A DNA stretch of 64,000 nucleotides from the NCBI GenBank assembly GCA_029582165.1, contig CM055877.1, positions 1,289,523-1,353,522 of the forward strand. The letters are read 5' to 3'. Positions 21,700 through 33,778 of this stretch are shown here, piece by piece. Every line of letters starts with the position of its first letter. The first letter of the stretch is position 1. The notes under the pieces were generated by a model that saw nothing but the letters and a program-made list of their open reading frames with translations, did no database searches and was not told where the DNA came from. This stretch comes from Portulaca oleracea. Taxonomy: Eukaryota; Streptophyta; Magnoliopsida; Caryophyllales; Portulacaceae. Position numbers and translations under genes: made by a program.

Positions 21700-22860
21700 G
21701 GGTTTGAAGCCGAGAAGTTCAAGCCCATCTTTCTTAACGGGTCGGCGCGGATTTGGGCCAATTTGGGCCCAGTAAATTTTGGGTCGGCGCGGACTTTTGG
21801 CAAATTTTGGGCCCAGAAGTTTTGGGCTCATACATTGGTTTGGCGCGGATTCTGGTTTTTTGAGCCAGAATGGTTTTGGGCCTATTTATCGAGAATGACA
21901 CGGATTCTGGTTTCTGGGCCAGAATGGTTTTGGGCCTGTTGAGGAGAACTGCGCGGATCTTTGGGCCGATTTTGGGCCCAGTAAGTTTTAGGCCTCCACA
22001 CTGGGCTGGCGCGGATTTGTGTTGGGCCGAGAAGTTTTGGGTTGTTTGGCTGGGTTGGCGCGGATTTTGGCGATTAGGCTGAAAATTTTGGGCCTGTTTG
22101 GGCGGGCCAGTGTAGCTCTGAAGTTGTTTTTAGGAAACTTTTAGGCCCATTTCATTGGGTTTGCGCGGATTTGAGCTAGATCGGTCCAGTTGGCATAAAA
22201 AAAGGGATTGGTCCAAATTTGAGTAAATTCGTATAATGTGCATATAAGTCCAAAATTTAACTAGATTTAAGTTCAAGACTTCATGATAAGTGCATGGATT
22301 TGGATATTCCAACACCAAATTTTCTACTCAAACACGTATACAAGCTAATTCATGCTAACTCAACAGAATGCAAGAAATTAAGTGAATTTCTACATGTATG
22401 CATGGTGGATACTTGAGTGAACTTGAAACTTGTAAAAACATACCTTTTTCTGAAGAGATTTGCGCGGATCTGAACTAAATAGGTTGTTCAAGCAAGCTCA
22501 CAGACTCAGCTCAAGAAAGTGTAGTGTAAATGGTTCTAAACCAACAGAAGTTGCGCGGATCTGCGTAGGAGACAAACAAAATTTTCAGCTCGAGTGTTTA
22601 ACGTACAAAGAAGATGGCCTGAAAATGACCCAAAATTGTAAGAATGGCGCGGATTTGCTGGGAATCTCGCGCGGATTTTTCCGAGTTTTTGAAGAAATGT
22701 CGAGCCTTCAACAGTGCAAACTCAAGAAAATGCAAGGGAAGTGTTGGGGTTCTGAAGAAACTTGCGCGGATTTTACCTGAGTATGGCACGGACTTCAGCT
22801 GAGGGTGGCGCGGATTTCAGCTGGAGATGGGCCGGTGTCGCGCGGATTTGGCCGGGAGTG
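21700..22860. repeat. Dispersed GCGCGGAT motif region upstream of the PMD gene
   Basis: More than ten scattered (G/T)GGCGCGGATTT(G/T)GG motifs alternate with TTTTGGGCC(T/C). It lies 5' of the PMD gene, as the minisatellite at 17968-18205 lies 5' of the DUF7745-like gene. No gene is recognised. Confidence 0.6.
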
Positions 22861-23458
22861 AAGAAGGGGTCCGGATGTTTGAGGAGACAAGGAGTAAGTG
22901 AAGATGAGGTTGAGTGAGTGAATGATAGAGAGAGAGTGAAGAGATAAGGGGTGAGTGATAGGGGATGAGGTGAATGTGAGGTGAATGAGTGGTTGTGAGA
23001 TGAATGAGTGACTTTAATGCCATGAGAGTAAAAGACAAATAGCCGAGGGAGTATTCTCATTTACTAGTATCTTTCTTTTGTTTTATTTTTCGTCTTTATT
23101 TTCATTCTCTATTTTATTACTTTACTTCTTAATTGTGTTCCTTATCTTTTGTAAATCTAAATACTTACAAAATCATCCTTTTCAGGAAAAACATACAAAG
23201 CCTGGGCAATATCCAGCATGACAAGCCAGCTACAAAAAAAATCAATTCCGGATGACTTTCAAGCTACCCTTGGAAGTTGAAGCCTGGACAATATCCAGCA
23301 TTTAATCAGCATCGGACTACCTCCGGTCAGAAGTCCGAGCTACCCTTGGATTAATCAGCCTGGACAACCTCCAGCAATCAAGTCAACAATTTGGACTACC
23401 TCCAGCTGACTACACGAGATTTCCGGTATACTTTGACTTTCGTCTTACCCAGACTCAG
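22860..23458 (+). mobile_element. 3' non-coding part of the Tat-type element interior
   Basis: From about 23180 it holds a short imperfect repeat built on (C/T)CTGG(G/A)CAA(T/C)(A/C)TCCAGCA and CTACC(C/T)(T/C)(T/C)GG. It leads directly into the purine tract and LTR at 23459. There is no coding region; an AG-rich stretch (about 22900-23000) is open on the minus strand only because of its composition. Confidence 0.5.
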
Positions 23459-23475
23459 TCAAAGTGGGGGCTATC
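23459..23475 (+). promoter_or_regulatory. Polypurine tract of gypsy element
   Basis: CAAAGTGGGGGCTATC directly precedes the LTR start TGTAGGCACC. Its position and composition fit the primer for plus-strand DNA synthesis, and they set the element orientation as plus, opposite to the PMD and DUF7745-like genes. Confidence 0.7.
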
Positions 23476-24627
23476 TGTAGGCACCAAAAATTGGACTATC
23501 GGATTTTTCAGCATTCCCGGGATCGGAGATAAAATTCAAGCGAATATGATGTTTTGGGCCAAAGTAGCAGCAGAACGGGCACAGAAAGTGGGGATGGCGC
23601 GGATTCGTCAGGACTGGGCCAAAAAATGAAGGCTGGCGCAGATTTATCAGGCTCTGAGCTCAAACGTGGGCTGGCACAGATTCAATTGGGCCAAAACCCG
23701 GGGGTTGGCGCGGATTCTGCTCGACCCGGCCCATCAGGGTGGCGCGGATCCTACTCGACCCGGCCCACCAGGATGGCGCGGATCCTTTAGCCCGACCCGA
23801 TCGGAAAATCAAATCAGGATCTGGTACTGAGTCACGGGTCTCGCGCGGATCCGGTCAAAAACAGCAGTTGACAGCCTTTGACTGGCGGTTTGTGCCAGTT
23901 ACCAAAAAACCGCCCAACCGCCGGCGGTTACCCGGGGTCCGCGCGGATTTGTCGATAACTGGCCAACCGCCGGTAACCGCCCTCAACCGCCGTTGACTGC
24001 TGATGACCGACCTTTTCCCCATGGCTATATAAGGATCCGCGCGGATCCTTATTTGAGGTTGGATTTTTCGATACTCGGGAGGAATTTTGGGATAACTTGA
24101 CCGTACATTTTCCAACGAACTAGTTTTTTTCCGGCGTGACATCCAGGAATCCGCGCGGATTCCTCGCTACTTCCACATCTTCGGCTTATTCCAAATCCAC
24201 CGCCGCCTCTAACCCGAATCCGTTTCTGACGATCTATTTTCTACCAGATCCGCGCCGATCTGGTATAACTCGTGCTTTTCCTTTCTCGTTTTCTTTCCTT
24301 TTTTATTGTATTTAGTTTTATTTCATAAAAATTGTAATAATGTAGTCGATACGCCCCGCCCGATGTAATTTTTTTTTATTTCATTTTGTTTGTTTGTCGA
24401 ACTTTCATATTGTTTCCCTTCAATTTGCATGAGTTTCATTCAAATCGTGACAACTTTTATTTAGTTCTTTTTTAGTACCCGACCTAGTATAGGCCGCTTC
24501 GGCGGGCGGTGCAAGGGCAACCCCCTACACTGGCTTCTTTACCCCCGGACCTGTATTCTTGGTTCGAGACCGGAGTCTTTTCTTTTATTTGGGTTTTGTT
24601 AATTTTACCGCTTTTTTTAAAAATTAA
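23476..24627 (+). mobile_element. Tat-type gypsy LTR, about 1.15 kb
   Basis: It starts TGTAGGCACC after a purine tract and ends just before TGGCGACTC (24629), the primer-site start often seen in Ogre/Tat elements. A TATA-like CTATATAAGGATCC lies at about 24023-24036. Palindromes GGATCCGCGCGGATCC (24031-24050 area) and AATCCGCGCGGATT (24148-24161) occur downstream. The U5 part (CCGACCTAGTAT, GGCCGCTTCGGCGG) matches the minus-strand LTR at 11552-12616. It is flanked by interior sequence on both sides. Confidence 0.75.
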
Positions 24628-25460
24628 CTGGCGACTCTACCTTTTTATTATTTTATCCGAAAATGCAAAAAAAGTAATTTTGACTCGAGCGGGCACTGGA
24701 TCCGCGCGGATCCAGGCATTTTGGCCCGTTTCGTTTTTTAGTTTTTTTTCTTTTCTTTTCTTCCTTTTTTTCTTTTTCGTTTTTTTTTACCCAAGTTTTA
24801 TGCGGATCCTCGCGGATCCGGATACCACTTGGGCCAAAACAGAACCGGATCCGCGTGGATCCAGGTGGAGTTTTGGCCCAAGGGGCTCCAGGATCCGCAC
24901 CGACCCGTCTCTAATGTTTTTTTTTATTTTTTTTTGAGCCCAAAAAGGGTCCGGATCCGCGCGGATCCAGATAGGTTTAACCCATTTTTTTTTCTTTCTT
25001 TTCTTTTTTTTCTTTCCTTTCGTTTTCTAGAAAACCGTTTTTTTTTACCGAGCCGGGCCTGGATCCGCGTGGATCCGGCCCTACTTGGCTCCGCCTGCTT
25101 TTCCTTTCTTTTTATTTTCTTCTTTTTCTTTTCTTTGTTTTTCATTTTCTTTTGACAAACTTTTTATTTTATTTCGATTTTGAGTTTACAAAGTCTCGTC
25201 CCATCAACCACATAAGCAACCCTACGTCGAATCGACCTTCCGTGGGGGACCGAGCCCTCCGGGACCCGGGCCCTACACATACGATTGATCTCCACTCCCG
25301 CGGCGGCGTCTCAGTCCGGTATTGTATCGACGACCTTCTCTGGCGGACGGCGACAGCGATGAACAATGGTGGCTGGTTGTTTCTCTTCCAACGAACTCTC
25401 CAAGAAAGGCAGGATTTCTGTTTTTTTGGGATCTTCAATCCCGTAATCACTGCATGATCT
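24628..25460 (+). mobile_element. PBS and truncated 5' leader of a gypsy element
   Basis: After the primer-binding site come several GGATCCGCGCGGATCC-type palindromes (24700-24715, about 24954-24969, 25063-25078 with one change) separated by T-rich tracts. Then a GC-rich part (25200-25380) runs until AT-rich host DNA takes over at about 25460. No gag or pol is present, so the element following this LTR is truncated. The Phe/Lys-rich open frames here reflect T-rich tracts and are not genes. Confidence 0.65.
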
Positions 25461-25625
25461 GGCAAACTATAGCAATTAGAAGACTTAGGGTTGAAGGAGT
25501 CACGTGATATGCTACCTAAATTAATCCAAAATCTGTAAAATACATTAGCCCTTAGATTAAATCCAATGGTGGAGATGGGTCATGCTCACATGCTCACCAA
25601 AAGAGCATGCTTACATGATCCATTC

Positions 25626-25680
<55 letters not shown>
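25626..25680. repeat. (AT)n microsatellite
   Basis: About 25 uninterrupted TA units. Confidence 0.95.
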
Positions 25681-25682
<2 letters not shown>

Positions 25683-26129
25683 TCTTGTCAGTCGTGCTGA
25701 TCCGAAAATTATAACTGTTAGATGAATATTCATCCGATTGTTTCTCCAACCATTTGTAGACAGTAGGAGAAAAGATGGTAGACAAAATTTCTCACCATTT
25801 TAGCAAAAGTGGTTGGGATTTCCAACCTCTTTTCCCACATAAAATTGAAAAATGGATGAAAATTAAAAAAAAAATGAAATGATTGCTAAAATAGTTTGTT
25901 TTTCTAACCATTTTAAATTGGTTGAAAAAAAAGTGGTCGATAATACACATGTTTTTAGTGGTGATGAATGGAGCTCCCGGTGACATGAATATGATGCTCG
26001 AAATCAAATGGTAATGCGTTTGTATGAGAAAGGATAGTGTATGTTGAGAAATTTGAAATCAAAATTTCAAAGTTTGATGACGCGTAAATTTGAGTGATAG
26101 ATAAAATGGGAGCAAGAAACAATGTACTA

Positions 26130-26364
26130 CTCCCTCCGTTCTTTTTTATCTGTCATTTACGGTTTTCAGTGCCAATTTTTAATCTGTAATTTCTAATATA
26201 AAACTTTTATAGAAAAATATAATATTATACTTTCTTAATAGTATTTTTATCACGAATCTAATGATATAAATTTTGTATGATGAATCATTATACAAATTAA
26301 GATATTAACGGTCAAAATTTTTGCCACAATTCCCTAGGCGACAGATAAAACAAAATGGAGGTAG
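26130..26364. mobile_element. Stowaway MITE
   Basis: Ends CTCCCTCCGTTCTTTTTTAT on the left and the matching complement AAAATGGAGGTAG on the right, with TA on both sides. A relative is at about 32930-33150. Confidence 0.7.
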
Positions 26365-26852
26365 TACTTTTTTTTCCTAGGAAAAAAAAAACTTGTGCTG
26401 ACATGATGCTTGTAATTAAGGTTCTTAATTTTTTTTCCCATCAAAAAATTAACTTTAGTCAACTAAGGAATTATGTTCTTCTAGTTTTAGGATTGGACTG
26501 CTCATAATCATAAGTTAAGCACGCTATATAATTACCTGAGCTCAAACAAATCAATACTGAAACCAAGCTAAATATCCGACCTTAATTTGGAAAAAAAAAA
26601 ATGAAGACTGGGCCTCTATTTTTTTTTTAGAGATAAGTATGATGCAAGTAAGTATGAATGTAACGTTGGTTTCAAAAAAAAAAAAAGTATGAATGTAACG
26701 TTGTGTAAGTATTAGTAGACAAGGTAATGTAAACAAGGTACGTAACTCATATTAGTTACATTATTTAAATATTTATTCTCTTATTTCATATGTCTCTTTA
26801 ACTAACTTTTCTTTTGTCACAATATTTATCATTTTAGAACCTCGATGGTATA

Positions 26853-27117
26853 CCCCCTCCATTCCATACTAAGTGTCGTCTTTGGGATTTATACAGTCAA
26901 ACTTCAAGAATTTTGATCATACAGTACAGTTCCCAATATATATAATGACTTATTATATAAATTACTAACATTATCATTAGGTCTGTAACGATAATTATTA
27001 TCCTAAAAGTATAATATTTGCAATGTTAGTAAAATGTTGTATAATAAATTATCAACCAATGAATGACAATAAAATAAGACAATTAATAAAGTGACAATTA
27101 ATATGAAACATATGGAG
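26853..27117. mobile_element. Stowaway MITE
   Basis: Left end CCCCCTCCATTCCATACTAA and right end AATATGAAACATATGGAG are an inverted pair flanked by TA. The same subfamily is at 40694-40951 (shared ACAGTCAAA and TATTATA segments). Confidence 0.7.
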
Positions 27118-27356
27118 TATTCTAAGACATTTTATTCATTTAACGAACTTTTTCTTTTTCTTTTCATTATTACACTGTCATTCTCTCTCTAACACGACTA
27201 TGGAAAAACTTCTCAGCTACCCAACTAACTAAGTTTATTAATTTTTGAGTTTTTTTTTTTGTAAAAATGAACTTATATTTTCGGATGAAGAGAAGATTTT
27301 ACAATTTTTTGATAAGGTAGTGCTAATAAGGTAAATCACATAAATTGTACCACTTA

Positions 27357-27640
27357 CTAACCCTGTTCTTTTATGCGATTGATATAGTGTGGAAATTGTG
27401 CAGTATGTTGAAATTGTAGAAAGTCCGATAAGGTGGAATGATATGGTAAAATTTGTGGAAAGTGTGATTGATATGGTAGATGATAAGAGAGAAAGTGAAC
27501 TACTAGAGGAGAAAGATGAGGAGATATATTGGTAATGATTTTAGTAAAATGTGGTATGACATGATAAAGTGTGGAAGAATATTGACTAATATGATGAGTT
27601 ATGGTACGACATTGTAAAAAAAACATGACCTAAATATATA
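27357..27640. mobile_element. MITE of the GTTCTTTTATGCG family
   Basis: It begins CCTGTTCTTTTATGCGATTG and is rich in GTGTGG/GATATGG motifs, like 51660-51910 and 61139-61400. The termini are imperfectly inverted. It encodes no protein. Confidence 0.45.
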
Positions 27641-27659
27641 AATTTTTAAATATGTATTG

Positions 27660-29340
27660 TATAAAATATTAAGTAGTGTAAACAAAGTAAGTAATTAAAA
27701 AGAGATGAAATAAGTAAAGATAAGTAAAGTGAATAATACTTACCTCTATCTTGAAAAAAGAGAATACCAATACCTTGATTATTCTTGGACTAGCAAGCAA
27801 ACAGAGAAGGTGAAAGTTAAGTAGAGAGATACAAGTAGAAACGATTGAAGTATTGAAGGGGTAGAGGAAGAAATAGAAATACAAGTAGAACGAAAGGACG
27901 GGCCAACAAAAAAACTCAAAAAGAAAGAAAGATTTCATTTCTATCTATAATCTAATCTAATATCTAATAGAAAAGAGAGAGTTTCTTGAATTGGATGTTG
28001 AACTTTCGTCAATTGCTTTTTTTTTTTGTTAGCAATCTGTTAGATTCCTTATGTTTTCACGGTTTTAAGAATTTTTTTGGCGGTGAGTCCCCACTTGTGT
28101 TCACACTTAATTTCTTTTCTATCGTATTTGTTGATTCACTTCTACCTCCCCTATATTCCAATTGATTCCAACTTCCAATTTAAGAGTCATATCAAAGTTA
28201 GATAGATCCAAATAGCAAAAACATCAATAACATTAAATCACTCCAATATTCATTAAAATTGCATCAAACAAATGTAAGAGATTTGGGGGCATCAAGTTAG
28301 TCCTGCCCACAGAGGGAAGAGAGGGAAATTTGGAAATGAAAACATATCACCATGAGAAGCGAAGAAAACAACATGCAAAGTGAGTCAATGAACCGAACGA
28401 GCTCTCCTCGCTTGCTGTCAATGGTCTGAGTGCAAGAAAAGAAGTAGGTTACATGTGTATCTTTCTGATATGGGCATGCAATTGGTAGCTCAGGGCAAAG
28501 TTCGGGCCAAGAATGTGTCTAGTGATGGTTATAATAGTTTTGAGTAGTGTAAAAAAAAGAAGGTGAAAGAAAAAGGAAGGTGAAAGAGATGGAGTGTGGC
28601 CTTGGTGGCTTGTTGTCTTAAGCTTTGATATATAGTTATACATATTTTTGGATGGCGAGAGTAGAGTTGGCAAAAGTTTATTTGACTAGAAAAATTAGAA
28701 TTGTCCGACTAGAAAAAATATGGGTCCATACATAATTTTTTCTTCTGAAATTTGATATTGGCCAAATTGATCGGATATTTAGACATAATGTAAGTTTCTC
28801 TTTTTTCTACTATCTACACCCGATTATGACCCGAATTTAGCTATGTTGAAATTGTCCAAATCGGTCTAGTCCAAATGAAACCAAATTTGGACACAAATTT
28901 TCTATCCAAATTTTTATATTAATCAAATTCAATCGATCCAAATTTACGGAACCCCAATTTTGGACATGGTTAGGTGAGAGTATATACAACTTGTGAAAAA
29001 GTGGTAGAAGAATTTAAGGTAAGAAAAAGAAGGATGCATTCCATCCCTGACCTCAGCGAATCATGACCCTCCCTTAGCCGCCTTACGGTGAATCTCGAAG
29101 GATTTATGACATCCGCTTGATTAGATTGGCGGGCTGACGTCAACTTATGGTGTACGGTACTACGTAGGTGACGCAATATGGACTTGCAACTTGCAGGCTT
29201 CCAGAAGCCCCAAACATGACGACAGTACTGAGTCTTTGACTGCAGCTGTAAAACAGTGTACCAGGCCCCATCCCAGTTTCAACTTTACTGCTTTCATTCT
29301 TTAATAAATAACTTTGAAATTGACTATTTAATGATAATCG
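27660..29340. other. Intergenic DNA, no gene recognised
   Basis: Short frames on the minus strand (for example near 27669-27938 and 28970-29176) lack domains. A moderately GC-rich stretch at 29035-29215 is repeat-like but I could not assign it. An imperfect palindrome around 28680-28960 contains AAATTTGGAC-type motifs. Confidence 0.5.
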
Positions 29341-29343
29341 ATA

Positions 29344-29615
29344 CTATCTCCGTCCCTTAATGAGTGTCAATTTTTCTAACTACCTTGTCCCTTTTTATTT
29401 GTCAATTTTACTATTTTAATAATTAAAATACCAAATTACCTATAATTAATGAACTTGAGTTTTATTTATTTTTTAAAATTCTCCTTTATTCCTCTCTTTG
29501 TATCAAAATTAGTGGAAGGGTATATTTGTCTTTGAACAAATTTTTTGTTATATTTTCAAAGAGCATTGGACTTGTAAAATTAGTTATTTTGACAATCATA
29601 AAGGGACGGAGAGAG
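29344..29615. mobile_element. Stowaway MITE
   Basis: Left end CTATCTCCGTCCCTTAATGA and right end TAAAGGGACGGAGAGAG are an inverted pair with TA on both sides. The same subfamily is at 49565-49826. Confidence 0.8.
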
Positions 29616-29739
29616 TATTATTTTTATCATTTTAATTTATTTCTATTTAAATTTTTATGTTGTATTGATTCTTTATTCTTTGTTAAAGTAACAAATAAAA
29701 AGAAAACTAAGAGAGTAATTTCACTCAACTTTTTTTAAC

Positions 29740-30408
29740 CTGTAATACATGGAGTTTGACCAACTAACATAATTTTTTAGGGTCTAATTAGCATAAAAAT
29801 ATTTTTTTTTTTACATAAGAATATGATATATATAATAGATTCTGTTATCTTTAATAGAGCCCATGGACCACATACTTCTTATGGTGGCTCTTTGACTTTC
29901 ACAACACTTAGGAACATTAGTAATGAGGTGAAAAATTATAAGTTTTCCAAATTACTCCTTTAGAATTCTCACAAAAAGAAAGTTATAGAAACTATATATA
30001 TGTATATAAATTTACTTATTAGGAATGAAATATGAATGACAATTATTAAATTTATAAACGAAAAGTAAAATGGGATAAAACTATAAAAGAGTTAGTTATT
30101 ATGACCAACATTTGAACAATACCTTACAAAGATCGGAATGATCCCTACAAATATACTGGTTCTCCGCTCTTATATATGGTAATATATAATTATATACCGC
30201 TTCTCTGCTCTTAGGTATGTTAGAACACGTAGAATGTGGAATTTTATTTATGGAAACTTTAACTTCTTTTTTCTAGTTGGCACCTTCCCTTTCCTTGTTT
30301 TTTCTCAATCCTTTTAGTTACGGAATACTGCAGCATTTCAGAACTCAAATGAATAAGGAAAAAAGATGAGGAAGAAGGTGTCAACTAGGAGGGAGAAGAT
30401 AAAAATTT
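29740..30408. other. AT-rich intergenic DNA, no gene seen
   Basis: I see no coding region, TE terminus or RNA gene that can be supported. Confidence 0.6.
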
Positions 30409-30915
30409 ACTCTTTCCGCTCCATATTAATTGACATATTTCAAAAATTTTCACGTACCAAGGTTTAACAAAAAAACTACTCACATAATTAAATAGTACTA
30501 TTTTTCAAGGTGTCGTTTCGAATACCAAGGTGTAGGTAGTGAGAGAATTTGAGTAGGAATAGTTTTTACTCCCTCCGTCCCAAATTAATTGACACTTCGA
30601 CAAAATTTTGACCGTAAATTACTCATAAATTACAATGAGTTACATTATGAAATTACCGTACGTCATTAGAAATATACTTTTATAAACATTACGATTGAGG
30701 TAATTTCATTTTGTAACTCATTATAATTTGTGAGTAATTAACGGTCAAAATTTAGTCAAAATGTCAATTAATTTGAGACGGAGGGAGTATTAATTGAATA
30801 AAAGGTTACCATAACTATTAAAGTTAAAATAATTAAATGAAAAGTGACAATAATGATTTTGGAACAAAAAAAGTTAGTTTAAGTGTCAATTAATATGGAG
30901 TGGATCGGAGGGAGT
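30409..30915. mobile_element. Stowaway MITE containing a nested Stowaway MITE
   Basis: Outer ends are CTCTTTCCGCTCCATATTAA and its counterpart TTAATATGGAGTGGATCGGAGGGAG, shown here by its first 20 bases TTAATATGGAGTGGATCGGA. The element at 30569-30787 sits inside it. Confidence 0.7.
30569..30787. mobile_element. Stowaway MITE, near-perfect foldback
   Basis: It starts CTCCCTCCGTCCCAAATTAA and ends with its near-exact complement, flanked by TA (30567-30568 and 30788-30789). The arms pair over most of the element, including GGTCAAAATTT, suggesting a young copy. Confidence 0.9.
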
Positions 30916-30979
30916 AATTTCATGGATAAAATTTCACATTGTACATGCTCTTAAACAGTAGGAGTATTTCGGAAAGTTT

Positions 30980-31328
30980 TCATATACCATCCTTCAGGTT
31001 TATGACGTTTGAATTGAACCCTGACGTTTTTGAGTTAATATTTACTCATCCTAACCTTTTGAACCAATTTCATATAGCTATTTGTCCAGTAAATATTTTA
31101 GCCATTTTTTCGGTGAATGAGTGATATGTGATGAAATTTGTTACTAAAATTACTGTCATTTCAGCAAACAAATTTTATCACGAATCGCACATTCATTAGA
31201 AAAGTTGTTAAAATTTACTGGAAATGTAACTAAATGAAGTTAATTCAAAAACTTAGGATGGATAAATATTAACTTAAAAATATCGGAGTTAAATTTATAA
31301 ATAACATACACCTAAAGGAATGTATTTT
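30980..31328. mobile_element. Foldback MITE, family with copies at 32510 and 39661
   Basis: The arms contain TGTGATATGTGATGA and its counterpart TCACGAATCGCACATTCA, arranged as one large imperfect palindrome. Non-coding. Confidence 0.65.
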
Positions 31329-31583
31329 ACAAATTATCCTTCTAGAAACTTGATTTTCAACCTTTTTCTTTAAAAAAAAATCCGGTTGAGCATGCATGTT
31401 CGACAGGCTTTAATTATTGTCGTTGAAAAGAGTTGCACGTAAATGCTGGATAGAAAATTGTAAACACCAATAGTCGCTCGATCACTTATGTAAGATTCTA
31501 AAAATTGACCCTAAACTCTAATTATTTTAGACCAAAAAAGTCGACAAACCAACAACATAATACAATCATAGACATATTAGCAT

Positions 31584-32143
31584 GTTTTTTGCTTTTTGGA
31601 CCCCGAATTTTGGGGGTATTTATTTTCTGGACCCCCATATTTCAAAGTTTATATTTTGGATCCTATACTTTGTCTCTGGCAACAATATGGACCCTATATT
31701 TTGTCTCCAGCAAAAATATGAACCCCTATATTTCAAAGCCATTATCGATTTTTTTTTCTTTCGAAAATTTTCCAGCCCAACTTCTTCTTCCTCTTCTTGC
31801 ACGATTTCCAACCCCCATATGAGCATAAATTTGCCAAAAAAGTTACCAAAATTTACGAAAAGTTACCAAAATTTAACTTTACCCTACTGTTTTTGACCCA
31901 TGAATTTTATACACTCTTAGCTGTCAAAGTCTAGTCAATTTCAGAACAACAAACAAAAGAAGGAAAAAATGATAAAAGGCCATATCGGGAAGTTTAGGCA
32001 ACAATTAGGTCATCCCCGGAGTCAAACATAACTTTGGGCCACATTTTTTGGATCCATAAAGTATAAGATCCAAAATATAAACTTTGAAATATGGGGTCTA
32101 GAAAATAAATACTCCCAAAGTTCGGGGTCCAAAAAGCAAAAAA
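31584..32143. mobile_element. MITE with long terminal inverted repeats (TTTTTGCTTTTTGGACC)
   Basis: The left arm (about 31584-31720) reads TTTTTTGCTTTTTGGACCCC and the right arm (about 32040-32143) is its inverted counterpart. Same family as the insertion at 44011-44523 that breaks a B3 gene. The small frames inside are fortuitous. Confidence 0.75.
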
Positions 32144-32159
32144 TCCTCTACACTAACCC

Positions 32160-33778
32160 GAAGAGTATACGAGTTTTTTTTTTTGCATTTTAGACCCCGA
32201 AGCATAGAGGTATATATTTATTTCCTGAACTTTTGGTTTTTATTGTTTATTTTGGGACCCTAAAGCTTATATATGGATTGAATAAAAGATCACCTTAAAG
32301 TTTGTAGGTTGAAAAAAATGCATGTGTACTATTTTTCTTTTTTTTCCCATGTTTGAATTTATCTTCCGATAATGTCAAACTTCAGGAGTAAGGTTTAAAC
32401 TGATATTGAAGCTATAATACACCTCTCTTATTCATGTCAGAACTAATTAGACTAGATCCTGAAGTACCCAAGGTCTAAGTAGCTCCGACATTAATAAGAG
32501 AGGTGTATTAACTTAAAAATATAAAATCAATTTTATTTAACTACTTTTCAGGTAAATTTAGCAACTTTTCTGGTGAATATGTGATATGTGATGCTAAAAT
32601 TATCGCAATTTTAACAAACAAATTTCATCACAAATCACATATTCAACGAAAAAATAGCTAAACAAAATTTATTCAAAAATTTAAAATAGGTAAATATTAA
32701 CTTAAAAATATAAAAGTTGGATTCATAAATATCAGAATTAAACATGAGGGAACTCGTGCAAATTATCCTAAATAAGCATATGGTTAGAATTATTGTCAAA
32801 TCAACCAGGTCATATTTGGCTGCATGAAATCAACTTAGATTCACGCTGAGTCTAAGTTGTTCTCAATAATTTAATGGGAGCTTGACTATTGGACTCATGC
32901 AGTCATACGTACTTTCTACACCTATGTTTGATTTTATTAGTCGTCCTTGGAAATTGTGCCAAAATTTTGATTGTTAATATTTTAATTTATACAATGATTC
33001 ATCATACAAAATTGATGTCATTAGATTCGAATTAAAAAAATATAGAGATTATAATATTTTTTTTGCAATACATTTATATTAGAGATTATTAATTAAAACT
33101 TGGTACTGAAAACCGTAAATGACAAATAAAAGAGAGCGGAGGGAGTATTAGTGTATGTTTTCTATTCAATTCCCTGTCGTTATCCTGTAAGTTGTAAACT
33201 TGTAGTAATATAATAATATTCCAAAAGCTAGGGTTTCTATTTATGGAGCAAGATTTAGGGTTTGTATGGACGATTATTAATTGTTGCCATATTCTCAGAG
33301 TTAAGGTTCATTCTGCAAGGCGCAAGCGGTTTGCACATCAACCAACAACTTGCCTATTTAGGCTGTATTCAACAGTAATGTTTGGAATAGTGTTTAGCGT
33401 CTTGATCAAGTCAAAACTTTAATTGCATAAATATTAACGTTCGATAAGCTAGCATGAGGATTTAACGTTTTAAAGAGCGTTTTGTGAAATGTTAATAAAG
33501 TTAATGTTTAGCGTTTGGAAAAGTGTTTCATATTTTCTCCACAATCCACCACAAACTACTACTTTTTCTCCACAACGCACCGTACCATACCACAGCCAGC
33601 CGTATAAAAGAACTGGGCCTTAAACTCCAAAGTTCACGCACACTAGACATCCGTTTATCTTTGAGAATAGTTTGAATGAGATGACTGTGAACAGTGTGGT
33701 TCTATTTCACTATTTTATAGCAATATAATGTCTTCTTTACTACAAACTCTCCTCTACATTAAAAAGTCATCTGACTTC
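32160..33778. other. Intergenic DNA with MITE remnants, no gene seen
   Basis: It includes a partial copy (about 32510-32765) of the foldback family at 30980, and a Stowaway-like remnant at about 32930-33150 ending GAGCGGAGGGAG. I see no coding region. Confidence 0.5.

Noticed and set aside
24509..25155. Long Phe/Ser-rich and Lys-rich open frames
   Set aside because: T-rich tracts in the LTR end and leader of a gypsy element; no protein domain.
31505..31896. Two overlapping 100-residue plus-strand frames
   Set aside because: They lie in the arm of a MITE (31584-32143), and the same peptide text occurs in the MITE at 44 kb.
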